DNA from: Epiperipatus broadwayi
Lineage: Eukaryota; Onychophora; Udeonychophora; Euonychophora; Peripatidae
Reading direction: 5' to 3'
Assembly: GCA_028023455.1 (NCBI GenBank)
Contig: JAQFVV010006221.1
Coordinates: 3,323,598 to 3,387,597, forward strand
Length of the DNA stretch: 64,000 nt
Position 1 is the first letter of the stretch; every line of letters begins with the position of its first letter. Below, piece by piece: positions 48,028-59,549 of the stretch. The notes under the pieces were generated by a model, which saw only the letters and a program-made list of their open reading frames with translations, ran no database searches and was not told the origin of the DNA. Both the position numbers and the translations under genes were made by a program.

Positions 48028-49118
48028 CACCTGGGTCTCGTTTTACGCAATAGATAGGTTCCTCAGAAAACACGCGCAAATGAAACCGTGCAAAAATAGA
48101 CGTAACTTACATTGAAAAAGGGGAGATGCAGTCTGTGATTTTTCAAAATTCACATAAAGGCAAAGCACCAAAGTAAAATTACTTTAAAATTCGCGCAAAA
48201 AAAAAATAAGGAAATAAAATATGACTAATAAAAAATTTCAAATTTGAAAAAAAATGATACAAGACAAACTTTTTTTAACTATATTTAATTTTATTCAAAA
48301 TAATATATTTTTATGCATAATTTACAGTACAGTAATTTACATTTTTATACATGTTTTAATTATTATAGCTATTTGCCGAAAACCTTTGTTTGCAAACAAC
48401 TAGCGCCAACTTCACACTCATGTTGTAACAACAGTGGTTTTCTGGTGACAACGTAATTAGTAATTAATCTTTGAGACGATGATTTTATTAATTGTTTATG
48501 AAACTAACAACTAAAAATTAAATTCTTATTTTTGTCTTTAATTTTCAATTCAGTTTAAAAATCAAATTTTACATTAATTTCAAGTCGTAGTAAGTAATTT
48601 TTAAATTGTTAATTACAATTAAAAATCAGATTTTAATTTTTAATTGTCAAATTTAATTATGCCCACTGCTATTACTGACCTTTTAAAAATAAACTTGTGG
48701 ACACTAAATGATTAATAATTGATTACGTTCTTTTTTAAAAAGCAAAAACAGAATGTGATTTAAAATGCAAAATTAACACGTACAATGTTTGAACAAATTT
48801 ACATTATAATATTGTAAAATTTAATGTGTGTATACCTAAAATGTGGAAATTATGATTTTAATTTCATTATTGCATAAAATTATAAAGCACTGAAAATATT
48901 GAAATTACTAAGATGAAAGTCGAATTCCAATAATGTGCTATTACTTTCAATATAACGTATGTGCGCAAAATTTATTATTTAAAGTAATAGCGCATTATCA
49001 GAGTTCATACACCTGGGTCTCTTTTTACGCGGACTTATTTAACACACTTCCGGTGAAACACGAATCGTGTAACTTCAAAATCGTGTTAAATAAGTCCACG
49101 TAAAAAGAGACCCAGGTG
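48028..49118 (+). mobile_element. TA-flanked inverted-repeat DNA element, copy 3
   Basis: The left end CACCTGGGTCTCGTTTTACG is preceded by TA, and internal sequence matches copies 1 and 2, for example TAGATAGGTTCCTCAGAAAA and CAAATTTGAAAAAAAATGAT. A subterminal hairpin at 48915-49005 corresponds to 15395-15485 in copy 2. The usual right end is replaced by a small self-contained hairpin element (49010-49118). Confidence 0.8.
49010..49118. mobile_element. 109-bp hairpin mini-element of the same TIR family
   Basis: CACCTGGGTCTCTTTTTACG and its continuation GGACTTATTTAACAC are mirrored at the right end with a single difference (CG against TG), giving 36-bp inverted repeats. The element is flanked by TA. 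The TIR matches the larger family except G to T at base 13. Confidence 0.8.
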
Positions 49119-49147
49119 TATTTAAGATATGGATGATTGGTTGTTAT

Positions 49148-49271
49148 TGTAGTAGTAGTAGCAGTAGCGGTAGCAGCAGCGGTAGTGGCAGCAGCAATGG
49201 CAGCGGCAGTAGCAGCAGTAGTAGTAGTATATTAATAATAATAGTAATAGTAGTAGTAGTAGTAGTAGTAA

Positions 49272-49313
<42 letters not shown>

Positions 49314-49326
49314 CAGCAGCAGCAGC
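49148..49326. repeat. Imperfect trinucleotide repeat (TAG/CAG/CGG type)
   Basis: About 180 bp of AGT, AGC and GGC triplets, open in several frames as poly-Ser, poly-Val or poly-Leu. The long open frames here are a consequence of the repeat, not genes. Confidence 0.95.
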
Positions 49327-49329
49327 AAT

Positions 49330-50680
49330 CTTATTCATTGAAGACTCCAAATAAATAACTATATATAACTTTGGATTACAAAATTTATTGATGAAGGAAA
49401 ATATATTTATTTTAAATCCAAAAAGAAAAATAAAGTAATAAATATATTTTTATTGTTAAGTATTAGATATTTGTATAAGCTTAAAGCTTTAGATATCTTT
49501 ACCGGCATGATGCTTTGACACAGGAAATATATATATATTTCAACTACATAAAACTCTATTAACATCTTCAAAATATTGAAATCTTTATTTCTCTCTTCAA
49601 AATATTGAGATCTTTATTTCTCTCAAGTTAATGTTGGTCAATAATTAACCTCATCATAAATTGCAGATGATTTTCAAACTTTTTAGCTGGATAGTCATGA
49701 TTAGAAGCATTTACATAAATAGGGTTATTAATTTTCAAGATTAATACTCTTATCACTATACCATAAATATTTTGAAATATTCTCTAACCCAGCATAAGAC
49801 AGTAATTAACAGGAAAAGAGTAGATAGCTCTTCTTATGCCTCATTTATCAATATAGAGGTTTGTCTCAAGTACTTAGGTGAGAAAGAATGAATATTTAAA
49901 TTAATTGTGCAATGTATTTAAATATGTTTCAAATTGATTTCTTTAATAGTCAACATGCCTGAAAGTTTTCTCAATTTAAACATTATCAATAATGATTCAA
50001 ACAAATGAAATTATGTAATGTAAAATTATTCATCATTTTACTATCAGCAAGGTAGCCTGATTTTTAGATAATGACAATGTATCCCAGGCAATAGGTGGGC
50101 AATAGGCTACTATTTCTTAAGCAATATCTTTTGGATCAAAAAGCACAGCATCTTCTAACGTTTGAAAAACTACATGATAGCAATAACAAATAATATTCTC
50201 CTTCCAGACGTATTTTGAGTTTAAATCAATAAACATCACATGATCACCATTTCTTATGCCTGCTTGTAATTGTTATTAAAACAGGCAGTTACCATATAAT
50301 TTCATTTTTCTGTATAGCTAGTCATATTGAGTATATAAAAATATTTTCATGGTTATCCTATTTTATTGTAGACTGTAGTTAATATATATAACGTTCAAAT
50401 GTGTGTTAGGCAATACTATATGTAAAACTTTTAATATTTGCATTAATATTAGAAATACACACACTTATATAATTCGGAAAGCAAAACTATATATAAATCA
50501 TATCAAACCCAATCACTGAATGATAAACTTTGTTGATTCTTCTAACGTTTTCGAAGGTATAACCTTCATTTTCAAGAAGTACAAAAAATCTCTTACATTT
50601 TCCACAAGGTGCAAATATGCAAAATATGCTAATCAGGATAAGAACATTTAAACTTGCCATTTCTTCGATATGGCATAAAA
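49330..50680. other. AT-rich Duox intron, nothing recognised
   Basis: A short direct repeat (CTTCAAAATATTGA, ATCTTTATTTCTCTC) lies near 49567-49620. Confidence 0.4.
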
Positions 50681-50689
50681 CGATTTTTT

Positions 50690-51335
50690 TTTATTCATCG
50701 CGTGTTCATCTGATATGATATAACACGCCTCTTTCACCTACGCAGTTCATGCCGCTCTCTACACAACACGCTCAGCCTATCCGGCCTGCACTGATGGCCC
50801 ACAGCCAACGAGTGCTGTACAAAAATTGAGGGGTGAGATGGGTCCACTAAGGCCTTATTATACGCATATACATGCTGGGACAATCTTGTTTGAACAGATG
50901 CCCTCGTTCCCCCATAATATGCAGCTGGGCAATTGTTATTGCTACACGTGATCTTGTAGACCGCTTGCTGTGCGTGCGCTGGAAGATTATAGTCTTTGGT
51001 ATTGTTTATACTCCTGTTAAGATTAGGAGGTGATCAGAAATACACACTAAAATCGGAGCAAAAGATTGTGAGCAAGTCTTTAGGAATATTTTTAACGTAT
51101 GGAAGCAAGATACAGGGTTTATTCTGTTTCAGCTCATGAATAGGCCCTCTTTTAAATTTCCTCATAACATTGTCAATCGCCCTTTTATTATAATTTGCAT
51201 TGATAAGCTCATTTCTAAACGTTTCAATATTGTTTCTTTTGGCTGCACAAACTGTTATTTCTATATAAGAACGATTTGAGGCCAGCTATTTTATATGTAT
51301 GGGGTGTGTTTGATAGGTGGTGTATGTGACCTCTG
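50690..51335 (-). pseudogene. Penelope-like element remnant, GC-rich, RT end plus GIY-YIG nuclease
   Basis: On the minus strand ETFRNELINANYNKRAIDNV and MRKFKRG are followed by CILLPYVKNIPKDLLTIFCS, as in the linker after a Penelope-type reverse transcriptase. Then AVYKITCSNNNCPAAYYGGT and RASVQTRLSQHVYAYNKA form a GIY-YIG core (VYKI...YYGGTRxSVQTRLxxH), followed by HSLAVGHQ. This part is nearly stop-free and much richer in G and C than its surroundings and than the other two Penelope-like copies, so it belongs to a different lineage. The palm domain is not readable upstream. Confidence 0.8.
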
Positions 51336-51339
51336 ATAG

Positions 51340-52985
51340 TCACTAAATTGAATTGATTAACTTTTTTACTGCTGATTTTTTTATTTTTAATGGTAAGAAT
51401 GCTAATAATAATCTGAATCTAATGGATTTGATCTCTTTTTTTTCACAAATGTTGTCCTGTTACAAATCTTTTCCTCTTCTGATTCGGTCACAAAATATGT
51501 TAATCATAGTTCAAAAGCCAATTTTTTTTCCAGTGAAATGTTTTTCGTCTTTTCTCTCCAAAACATAATTTATTTGATGTTTATGACATTTTGCTTAAAT
51601 TTGTTTTACGTCTTTTAGTTATATGACGCTTTTTTTATAAAACAAATGTTTTAATTAATTAATTATTGTTTCATTTTGCTTTAATTATAGAAAAATATAT
51701 TACACTTTATTCAATTTTTTTTTTTTACAGAATTTAATATACATACACAACTGCAATGCAATTAGTTCATGCGGTATTTTTTAAAAATCGCTTTACTTGT
51801 TTATTTTCAAAAACCTTCCATTTATTTAATACATTTTTGAATTAACTATAATGTATTCTTTAAAATAATATTAAGATCTCTTCACAAACCACTCCTATGT
51901 TCAATAATTAAATGCTATATAACAAGATTGCTTATGACATAGACATTTTATAAAGTTGCATATTTTTTTCAATTTCATACACGTTTATATATTAAAATTA
52001 ATTCACCATTTTACTTTCTTGTTATGTTTTAAATAAATTGTTGAGTACTATTATAACTCTTTCGCAATGTCTGATCTTTTTGCTATCTTAACTTTAAAAA
52101 ATTTAAAACAATGTAATTGAATGAAAACTGTTCTTCTAAACACAATAATATATCCATATTACATTACATACTCATTAATCTTTTGTCATTTTTTTTATTC
52201 CTGTTAACATGTAAAACTATTTTCAAATAATCTGTCAGGTTTATTTTCTCCAACTATAACTTTTAGATTTAACTTTCCAATAGTTTGATTTTAGAGAAAT
52301 TAATACTCAGATATTTGTATCTAGTTTTCAATGATACTTTTTGTGCTTTGAAATTTGCATCACTCCGTGTCAATTTATATTTTTGTAATACGGCTATGAT
52401 TATGAGGGCTTTGAACCTTGAAAGCGCTTATCCATTTAATGAATAGATATTAAAATAATATATATTTTCTTTATTTGTTTTAGCTTTGTGTGCTTGTGCG
52501 TTTTAGCGCATTTTATATATTTTGGATTCATAATTAGCCACAAAGTATAAACTATTTGCTTATTTCTAATCACTATATATAAAAAGAAAGAGAGAGCAAA
52601 AAGATAAAGATATTGTGAAACTAAAATAAATATGAAAGTAATCTTTTTGAAATAGAAAATTATAATGAAGTAGTTCTACAAGCAAAAAAAGTATTCAGCC
52701 TAAATCTAAAAAAAATCAAATTTTTAAATGTTTGCTTAGCTTATCGACAATGGTGCCAAAAGCTACTAAAATGATTAGTGTTTCAGATTTACTTTCTTAA
52801 GAATGATATCTTTATTCATTACTTTAAAAATAAGTACTTCTTGTTACACTATATTATAAATATTATTTTCACCAATTTAGTAAAAATAATAAATGTAAGG
52901 TTAGTATTATAAAGCATAAAATTTGAATAACTTGATTTACAAATTGGAAATTTATTTATTTTTACACTCAAAACTGTAATATATG
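51340..52985. other. AT-rich intron, nothing recognised
   Basis: Low-complexity T-rich sequence; the open frame at 51353-51568 has no domain. Confidence 0.45.
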
Positions 52986-52992
52986 TCTTGTA

Positions 52993-53092
52993 TTGGTGGT
53001 CGAGAGGTCAGCGCGACTGCCATGCACTTGCAGGCAGTTGCCCGGGTTGCGAGTTCGCGTCCGATGCTATGACACTTAAAAAAAAAAACAAC
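52993..53092 (+). repeat. tRNA-derived SINE-like segment with A-rich tail
   Basis: The GC-rich block GGTGGTCGAGAGGTCAGCGC resembles a tRNA D-arm and A-box, and GAGTTCGCGTCC a degenerate B-box. It is followed within 15 nt by an A10 run and CAACTAATAT. The anticodon arm is distorted, so a functional tRNA is unlikely. Confidence 0.5.
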
Positions 53093-53890
53093 TAATATAT
53101 ATTTATAGCTTATCCATATAATATTGATATCGTTATGTTTTCCATATGGTAGATAGGTTTTAAATTAGTGCACAAATATATTTTCAGTTTCCTCTTTCAT
53201 AAAACATGCTTTTGTAAAAATTTGATTTATCCTTTTACAATCTTTTTTTTCATAATGGCATTTATTAATGTGGTCATATATGATGCTAGTTTGAAAATTA
53301 GAATTATTAAAATATACAAATATATATTCTTTGTAATTATTAATATATGTTTGAGTATATGCACTGGGCATAGGAGTAAATTAAACTAGAATTTAGAGCA
53401 AAAGCCTTTTTCAAAAGTACTTTATAGAATAATAATAAAAAAGGGGGCAGTATTCACCAGTTTTTTTAAAGTATTTTTCTCATGATTTTATTCTCTGGAC
53501 AATAATAGTTATATTGAATAATTAATTAGGTTGGTTGGGTTGACAATATTTCAGCAATTTAAAAAATGTTAAGACTATTTTTAAAAATTCTTAAATTTAC
53601 ATGGCATGGCTTAAAATTCAGTTTATAAATACAGTAAGGATATATATTATTATTATACTATGAAATTTTTTATATCATCAATTTCAACTATTATCAGTAA
53701 TAATAAAACTTTTTTGAATTAGATTCAATAATGGATTACCAAATATGTTTAGCTCTAGGAATAGTGAATTCAAATAAATATTTCTAGAACTCTTCATATA
53801 TATATAATAATATAATAGTCATTTCATGGACCCACCTTAACTTAAAGTATGATAGCATATTAGGGGTTCAATTTAGAAACAGGTAACTCA
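53093..53890. other. AT-rich intron, nothing recognised
   Basis: Open frames at 53165-53389 on both strands have no recognisable motif. Confidence 0.45.
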
Positions 53891-53899
53891 TATATATTA

Positions 53900-54790
53900 T
53901 CATCATTTTCAATGATTACAATCCAATGCAGATAAAGGTCTCTCTACATTTATTCTAGTTTCTCTGATTCATAGTTTCCCTTCTTCACATCACATTAACA
54001 AACTTCACAATTTTATACATCTATCTTATATATGGTATTTCATTAAATCTTTTACAATCTCTTGGAATCTGATTTAACAAGTATAGTGTTTATCTATATA
54101 TTTAACAATATGCCCAACCCACCATTTTAATATTTTAATTCATTCAATAATATCAATAATACCTATTTTTTCTCTGATCCAAACTTTTTTTTTCTGACCA
54201 AGTACTTCACTTTTGAAATCTCTTCTTACTAATCTCAATATATATCTCCATACTTCATCAAATTGTTTAAAGTCTCTGTAATATTCTTCTGTTAAGTGTG
54301 TGAGTTTTAGATGTGTAAGTAAGAACTAGCAAAATATATTAAAAACTTTTCAAATACATAGGCATATTTTCTTTCAATATTATTTCTACTAAAAAACATT
54401 TCATCCAAGTTTATTATTATGATTAATTTCATCTTTTATGTTTTTGTTTGCATTAATAATCTGATCAAAATATTTGTAGTTATTAACTTTTTCTAATCCA
54501 AGATTAACACTCTTTATTTTGATATTCTGAGAAAAAACTAAATTTTCTAAAGTTCTGAAGCATTATTTGATAAACAATTAAATCATTTGCAAAATATAGA
54601 TGGCTTAAAGAATCTCCACTTTTATTCCTTTATTTTCCCATTTTAATTCATAAATATATAATTTATTATTTTGATCAACTGATAATAAGTAGATATGAAT
54701 CCTCATGATAAATAAAGAGATATTAAAGATAGATATTCAACTGTAAAGGAATAACTGCTGTTTGGTTACTTTAGATCTTTTTTTAATGCA
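53900..54790 (-). mobile_element. Decayed LINE, C-terminal half, minus strand
   Basis: On the minus strand LYFANDLIVYQIMLQNF carries a worn FADD box (ANDL). VNNYKYFDQIINANKNIKDE then follows in place of VxxYKYLGQxI, and REKIGIIDIIE, ILKWWVGHIVK and ETFICIGL follow in the order seen at the C-terminus of many non-LTR retrotransposons. Stops interrupt it throughout. Confidence 0.7.
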
Positions 54791-54929
54791 TTGAAATCAA
54801 TCTTGGAATAGATATTTTAAACTGATGAAAGGAATATTTTGAATGAATTTTAAACAATGACATAAGAATTGTGATAATAATACATCTATTGTATCTACTC
54901 AATTAGATTTGAACAAAGATTTTCAACTT

Positions 54930-55970
54930 AAAGACATAAAACAAGTTTTTGTAATTTAAAAAATGAAAAGAATACAAATTCTGATAAGATATCTGGAGAA
55001 GTTTTAAAATATAGTAGTAATATGTTAGCTTCAAAAATATTACAATATTTTAGAAATATATGGGCTCATGGAGTTTGGCTAACTGATTGAAGGATGATTC
55101 TACTATTTTAATTTTTGAAAATGAAGGTGGTAGATAAAATTATTGTAACTATTATAAAGTATCATAATTATCCACTATAGTAAATATGCTTTCAAAATGT
55201 TTGTTTAATAGTTTGTTTCCAGCAGTAGACAAATTAGAGACTCAGTGTGGTTTTAGAAAAGCAAGAAGCAATACAAACATGATGACTGTTGTCAGTAAAA
55301 TACAAGAAAAGTGTCAGAAATAAGAGAATGATTTATATATTGTTTTTATTAATTTTGTTAAAACATTTGACTCAATTACTTGAAGATTTCTGTTTCGTGG
55401 TTCAAATTTATTCATTGTTCATCATTTATTTTACAGCTTTTAGATGATGAAATGAAAGAAAGTGTTATTATTGAAATGAAAAATGCGAGTTATCTGAAAA
55501 AAAAAATGGTGTTAAATGAATGTGTTCTTGCTCGGACATTGTTTTTATTTTATTTTAATAACTGTATTTTTTGAGACTACTTATGTGATAAAGATTTGAT
55601 AGTAGAATTTTTAATTTGAATCAATTAAAAGCAAAAATTCTTTATACTGGTGATTATGCTGTTTTTGACAATTTAAAAAACAATCTATAAAATCTATTTA
55701 ATGTTTTGAATGCAATAATATTTTCCAAGGTTATGAATTTGTAGACACCTTCTTGATATCCATCAAATCTTTTCCAAGTTTAAAGAACTTGGAAATGTTT
55801 AATAATGATGATCAGATTCCATCTTGAATTATAACCCTGATGAAAAAATTCAAGACAAGTCAGAACATTTCTTTATTTTATATATATGGAATGACTTTTA
55901 TAATATATATGTGTCTCTGCTTAAAACTTCACTTCCCTCACTTTCTTGAAACATATGAATAAAATCATTA
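54930..55970 (+). mobile_element. Decayed LINE, reverse-transcriptase domain, plus strand
   Basis: LSTIVNMLSKCLFNSLFPAV leads into KLETQCGFRKARSNTNMMTV, VSKIQEKCQK and DLYIVFINFVKTFDSIT (motif A with D to N). Then QLLDDEMKESV and LNECVLARTLFLFYF stand where KQGCVLAPTLFSLFF is usual. Near 55630 KAKILYTGDYAVF replaces YADDxAV. The order is right for an RTE/Jockey-like polymerase; it is dead. Confidence 0.75.
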
Positions 55971-56470
55971 GAAAATAGACAATAATATTCCAAGATATAT
56001 TTCATATTAAATCAACACTGCTTAGTTAGCCCACTTTCATAATTTATTCCATATTTATTAACACTAAATTATTACTCTTTGATTTAAATGTGTCATTTTT
56101 TTACTTATAGCTTAGTCACCAATCACTTCAGATAGCACATAGAAAAAAATTGACGTTCGTGTGTTTGTATTTAATTAAACGCTTAATGTATTAATCTTTA
56201 ACTGAGATATAAAGTTCATATCTGGACTCAGGATAATTTCTAATTTAATAAATGATTAGTAGTAATAATAAAAACGGCATATCATACTTTCTATCAATGC
56301 ATATATAAAAATGCTAATTTTTCGTATAAAATAATTAATTAAAAATAGATTACTTAAACCCTAGTAATAAATATTTTAATTACTATTATTTTCCATAAAA
56401 TTTTTATAAAAGTACTTCAATCATTTACAGCTTTTAATTCCTTTATATATAATAGTATTAACTGTTTTAC
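55971..56470. other. AT-rich Duox intron, nothing recognised
   Basis: A sentence-like word shared with 35860-35930 (TATTAATCTTTAACTGAG and TTTAATAAATGATTAGTA) hints at an old shared repeat. Confidence 0.4.
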
Positions 56471-56474
56471 TTAC

Positions 56475-56571
56475 CACGAAGATCACTCACAAGAATAGCA
56501 TCTTCTCTTTCAGCGATTTGTGATGCCATTCCCATTAAAAATGGTTCAATTCCATAAGCAACAATTTCCTC
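56475..56571 (-). CDS. Duox: Duox exon (peroxidase-homology domain, part 1)
   Basis: This 97-nt exon reads EEIVAYGIEPFLMGMASQIA, then ERED and LVSDLR, and leaves a single G in phase. On the minus strand it follows an acceptor ending TTATTATAG and precedes a GTAAGT donor. The pattern LxGMASQxAEREDxxLVxDLR is characteristic of the distal part of the peroxidase-homology domain of dual oxidases. The 1-nt overhang is completed by AT at the start of the exon at 45290, giving the Asp that opens the next segment. No further upstream exon could be found between 56572 and 64000. The assignment rests on remembered family sequence and the matching neighbour exons; the exon is short but unambiguous in context. 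Confidence 0.88.
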
Positions 56572-56997
56572 CTATAATAAAAATATTATTATTAATATTT
56601 TACCCAAAATGCTTTATTAAGATATGTAGACATTAACTTGTTAATGGTAAGGAGTGACGTTTAGTGACAACAAATTGTTTCCTAATATTCTGTTTAAATA
56701 GAAATATGAAACAAACGACAACATTTTTTAATTTTGACAAGAAATCAAGTTTCTCTGCAATGGTTTATGTGTATTAATTTAAAGATTTTCATGGACTGTA
56801 GATGTGAACATTGGAATATAAATGGGAATTTTCCAATATTAATATAATATCTAACATACAAGCTATATATACACCTGCACAAGTAATATATAGGGTATTT
56901 TGAGCTCAGACTTTCAAACGACCCTCAACTAACCACACTATTTCATACTACTGATACCCTTGACCACATATATGTCTAAAAGGTAAATAATCATCAA

Positions 56998-57050
56998 TAT
57001 ATGTATTTCATGCTAAACCAGCACTCGTCAGGTCGTCCAGATTATCATCT
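56998..57050 (-). ncRNA. Hammerhead ribozyme motif, core intact (family C)
   Basis: On the minus strand CTGACGA (57031-57025; position 7 is free in the consensus) is followed by stem II GTGCT/AGCAT with loop GGTTT, then GAAA (57009-57006) and TACATAT. ATA/UAU could form a tiny stem III with loop CA. Stem I is weaker than in other copies. This is the only family C copy with both core boxes intact. Confidence 0.6.
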
Positions 57051-57111
57051 CTGTGCATATATAAAATAAGTGCTCAGCTTTATATTAAGATAGCCAATCT
57101 TTATACTTTAA

Positions 57112-57866
57112 CCCTTAAACTGCTAATTATATTATTGGTTGTATGAGGTAAAAATCAAATCTTTTAATTGGCCAACTCACAAACTGAAGACAAAGCCTAT
57201 TGTTAAAACATATTCGCCTATAATATTAAATTCAACTCAGATACGTTTATAAAAAGTATATTAGTAATTTTTCAGGTTATGAAGAGAACGAAAGTTCTTC
57301 CAAAAATAAATTGCTATTTATTTATTACAAAATATTCAATTTCGGCAACATAAAAGCTATAATATAAACAAAGAGGTCGTGACGAAATGCCTTTTACATT
57401 ATAGAAAAGTAAATATTTCTTTTTGCTAAATCTTAAATATTTTTACTAAAATCTTCAATATTTTTCGAAAATAATTTTGTTTTTTTAGTATTCTCTCTGA
57501 AAATCATTTGTAATTACTCAATATATACTTAATATTCTTTAAAATTATATTCGAAATGAAAACCTCAGCGTTTTTCTTTATTTTCTTTGATCAGGTGGTT
57601 TCTTTGTTCTTTCCAGCCAATCAGAATGTCTTTTTCGGCTGAGAGCTGACTGACAGCCAATCACTGACAACGTTCTTTCTTTGTTTAGTTTTAAATGCAG
57701 TTTTTTTGATTTTTTACTTGTAAAATAATTCGGAAGAGGGCACCATCTTACAGAACTTTTAAAAAACTAATCAATAACTGTCAAACGAATATTCTAGCAT
57801 TAGAACTAGCAGAGTTAGAGTGACATCAGATGTTGACGAGGGACCTCGTAAGAGGCAGGAAAAGGG
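57112..57866. mobile_element. piggyBac-like MITE inserted at TTAA
   Basis: The 755-bp segment starts CCCTTAAACTGC and ends GGCAGGAAAAGGG, flanked on both sides by TTAA (57108-57111 and 57867-57870). Removing it with one TTAA restores the word ACTTTAATGGACAGG, which is found uninterrupted in the sister copy at 30225. Precise TTAA duplication and CCCTT termini are the mark of the piggyBac superfamily. No transposase is present. Confidence 0.85.
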
Positions 57867-57979
57867 TTAATGGACAGGCCTCATTCCACTCCACCCTCCA
57901 ACTCTTCATCCAGCCATCTTATTAAAAATCTGATGATGGAATGCTGAAAGCCCACACTGCTGCTGACATTCTTGAGATA

Positions 57980-58035
57980 ATCTGAACCAATTGATGAGTG
58001 CTGGTTTAGCAAGAAATATGTATATTGGTGATTAT
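57980..58035 (+). ncRNA. Hammerhead ribozyme motif (family C), one core change
   Basis: TTGATGA at 57991-57997 (C3 to T) is followed by stem II TGCT/AGCA, GAAA at 58013-58016, ATATGTATA and TTGG. Stem I CCAA/TTGG is retained. Only the first core base is off. Confidence 0.55.
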
Positions 58036-58473
58036 TTATCTTTTAAACATATATGGGTCAGTAAATCAGTAGTATAAGATAGTGTGGAAAGTCGAGGGTC
58101 ATGTGAAAGTCTAAGCTCAAAATACCCTATATATTACATTGTTTGTACAGGTGTGTATATAGCCTGTATATTAAATCTTAAATAGTATCTTGTATGTCTG
58201 CCGTATGTACTTAAATGAATTATGTTCTGTACATGAGAGGTCAGAGTGACTTATGGTCAACCTGGGTGTGGCAAGAATGTCAGCAGCATTGTGGGTTTTG
58301 AGCAATTCATCATCATATTTTCAATAGGATGGATGGTTGAAGATTTGGAGGATGGAGTGAATTGAAGCCTGTCCATTAAAGTATGAAGATTAGCTATCTT
58401 AATATAAATCTGAGCACTTATTGTATATATTACCAAAATTACACTTTTCTTTATTTTTGCTGTAATATTCTAT

Positions 58474-59050
58474 AAATACAATTTATCCAAACCACTTCAA
58501 ACACTTTTTAGCAAAACTCTTTATTTGTACACATACATACACCTACGTTTTGACTAACCTGCAGTCTTCTTCAGAGCTATGATATAATGAACAAAATAAA
58601 ATAAAAAACATAACTATATAATAACACCATAAAAAATTTAAACAATAAAAAACTAAAAACAACATAAAATATATGTATTAAAAAAACTGAAATAAATAAT
58701 CAAACCCAAATAAAACAATATAAAATAAAATGTACAACATAAATAGAAAATAAATATAAATTACACATGTGTATTCCTAACTTTATACATATATACATTC
58801 AAGGACAACTATTAATCTAAATATATTATCTATTTTATTATTATTAACAATATACTAATTATCTCTATTCTTCTATAAACTTAAACTTTATGATTAGTAA
58901 TTAAAATTCTTTTAATTTTAAATCATATAATATTTATTATTTTCTTGCTCATTCTTCTTTTAAAAATAATATTTTATATTTATTATTATTTCTGAATATT
59001 TAAAACCTATAAACATTATAATCTTTGAACTTACCAAGTTTATTTTGATC
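58474..59050 (-). repeat. Penelope-like terminal repeat, left (element 3' side)
   Basis: AAATACAATTTATCCAAACC at 58475 is mirrored by GGTTTGGATAAATTGTATTT at 62066, and the inner edge GGTAAGTTCAAAGATTATGA (61521) mirrors TCATAATCTTTGAACTTACC allowing for one change. The repeat is inverted rather than direct, a known arrangement in this class. Confidence 0.85.
58540..58578 (-). ncRNA. Hammerhead remnant in Penelope-like terminal repeat (family E, element sense)
   Basis: On the minus strand CTGAAGA (58574-58568), a spare A, stem II GACTG/TAGTC with loop CAGGT, then AAAACGTA. The expected GAAACGTA has become AAAACGTA; since the preceding base is C, this is a CpG to CpA change. It is in the same sense as the element's coding unit. 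Confidence 0.6.
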
Positions 59051-59549
59051 TAAAAAAAATCGTTTTTTTTTTTTCAAAAAATTATCTTATACCTAGTTCC
59101 CTCTATTACATATTATTTAAACTAAATATATATCCCCTACAACTCTTAATTTATATATATATTTATTTTATACACTTTAACTTTTATTATTATTATTATT
59201 ATATAATTCTCATAAATTTATATTATACATAAAGCAGTATACTCCTTTATATATTTTTATATAAATATTGCCTACAACTTTATTTATATATATTTTTTTT
59301 TATTTTATATACTTAAACTTTTATTATTATTCTTATATTATTCTCATAAATTTTTATTATACTGTTTTATATGTAAATATTATGCTAAGTTTATTAATTT
59401 ATTTATTATTTTTCTATTATGTAATATCTATAAATATACCCACATTTATACTCCTATTTAACTTAACCATTTTTTATCATCCACAACTCATTTATAAACA
59501 ATTATCTCTTTACATATTTACCTCTATATATCTTATTTAATAACTATAT

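Larger units (their letters stand above)
8231..56571 (-). other. Duox: Dual oxidase (Duox) gene, internal part, six visible exons
   Basis: The six exons listed separately form one minus-strand gene. In gene order they are 56571-56475, 45290-45118, 37594-37416, 35661-35543, 16990-16853 and 8406-8231. Phases join without a break through the first five: exon one leaves 1 nt and exon two supplies 2; exon two ends in phase 0; exon three leaves GG and exon four supplies A; exon four leaves G and exon five supplies GA. Introns are about 11.2, 7.5, 1.8, 18.6 and 8.4 kb. Dual oxidases are membrane NADPH oxidases with an extracellular peroxidase-like domain, EF-hands and a C-terminal oxidase; they make hydrogen peroxide at the cell surface. 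Neither the N-terminal peroxidase half nor the oxidase core (haem-binding transmembrane block, FAD and NADPH domains) is visible, so the gene extends past both window edges. Coding between exons five and six is also missing here. Confidence 0.9.
56866..58165. mobile_element. Hammerhead family C composite, copy 3
   Basis: The left end (ATATATACACCTGCACAAG, then TATAGGGTATTTTGAGCTCA) is mirrored on the right by TGAGCTCAAAATACCCTATA near 58115 and CAGGTGTGTATATAG near 58150. The left arm has a minus-sense hammerhead, the right a plus-sense one. A 755-bp piggyBac-like MITE interrupts the left arm at its TTAA. The mirrored central word CCCACACTGCTGCTGACATT also occurs, inverted, near 58282, so the left arm's true partner is partly the interrupted arm at 58275-62270. 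Confidence 0.7.

Noticed and set aside
49122-49354. Poly-Leu, poly-Ser/Val and poly-Thr open frames
   Set aside because: All are shadows of the trinucleotide repeat.
52993-53078. Functional tRNA gene
   Set aside because: A- and B-box-like words are present but no cloverleaf with a proper anticodon arm can be drawn; the A tail favours a SINE.
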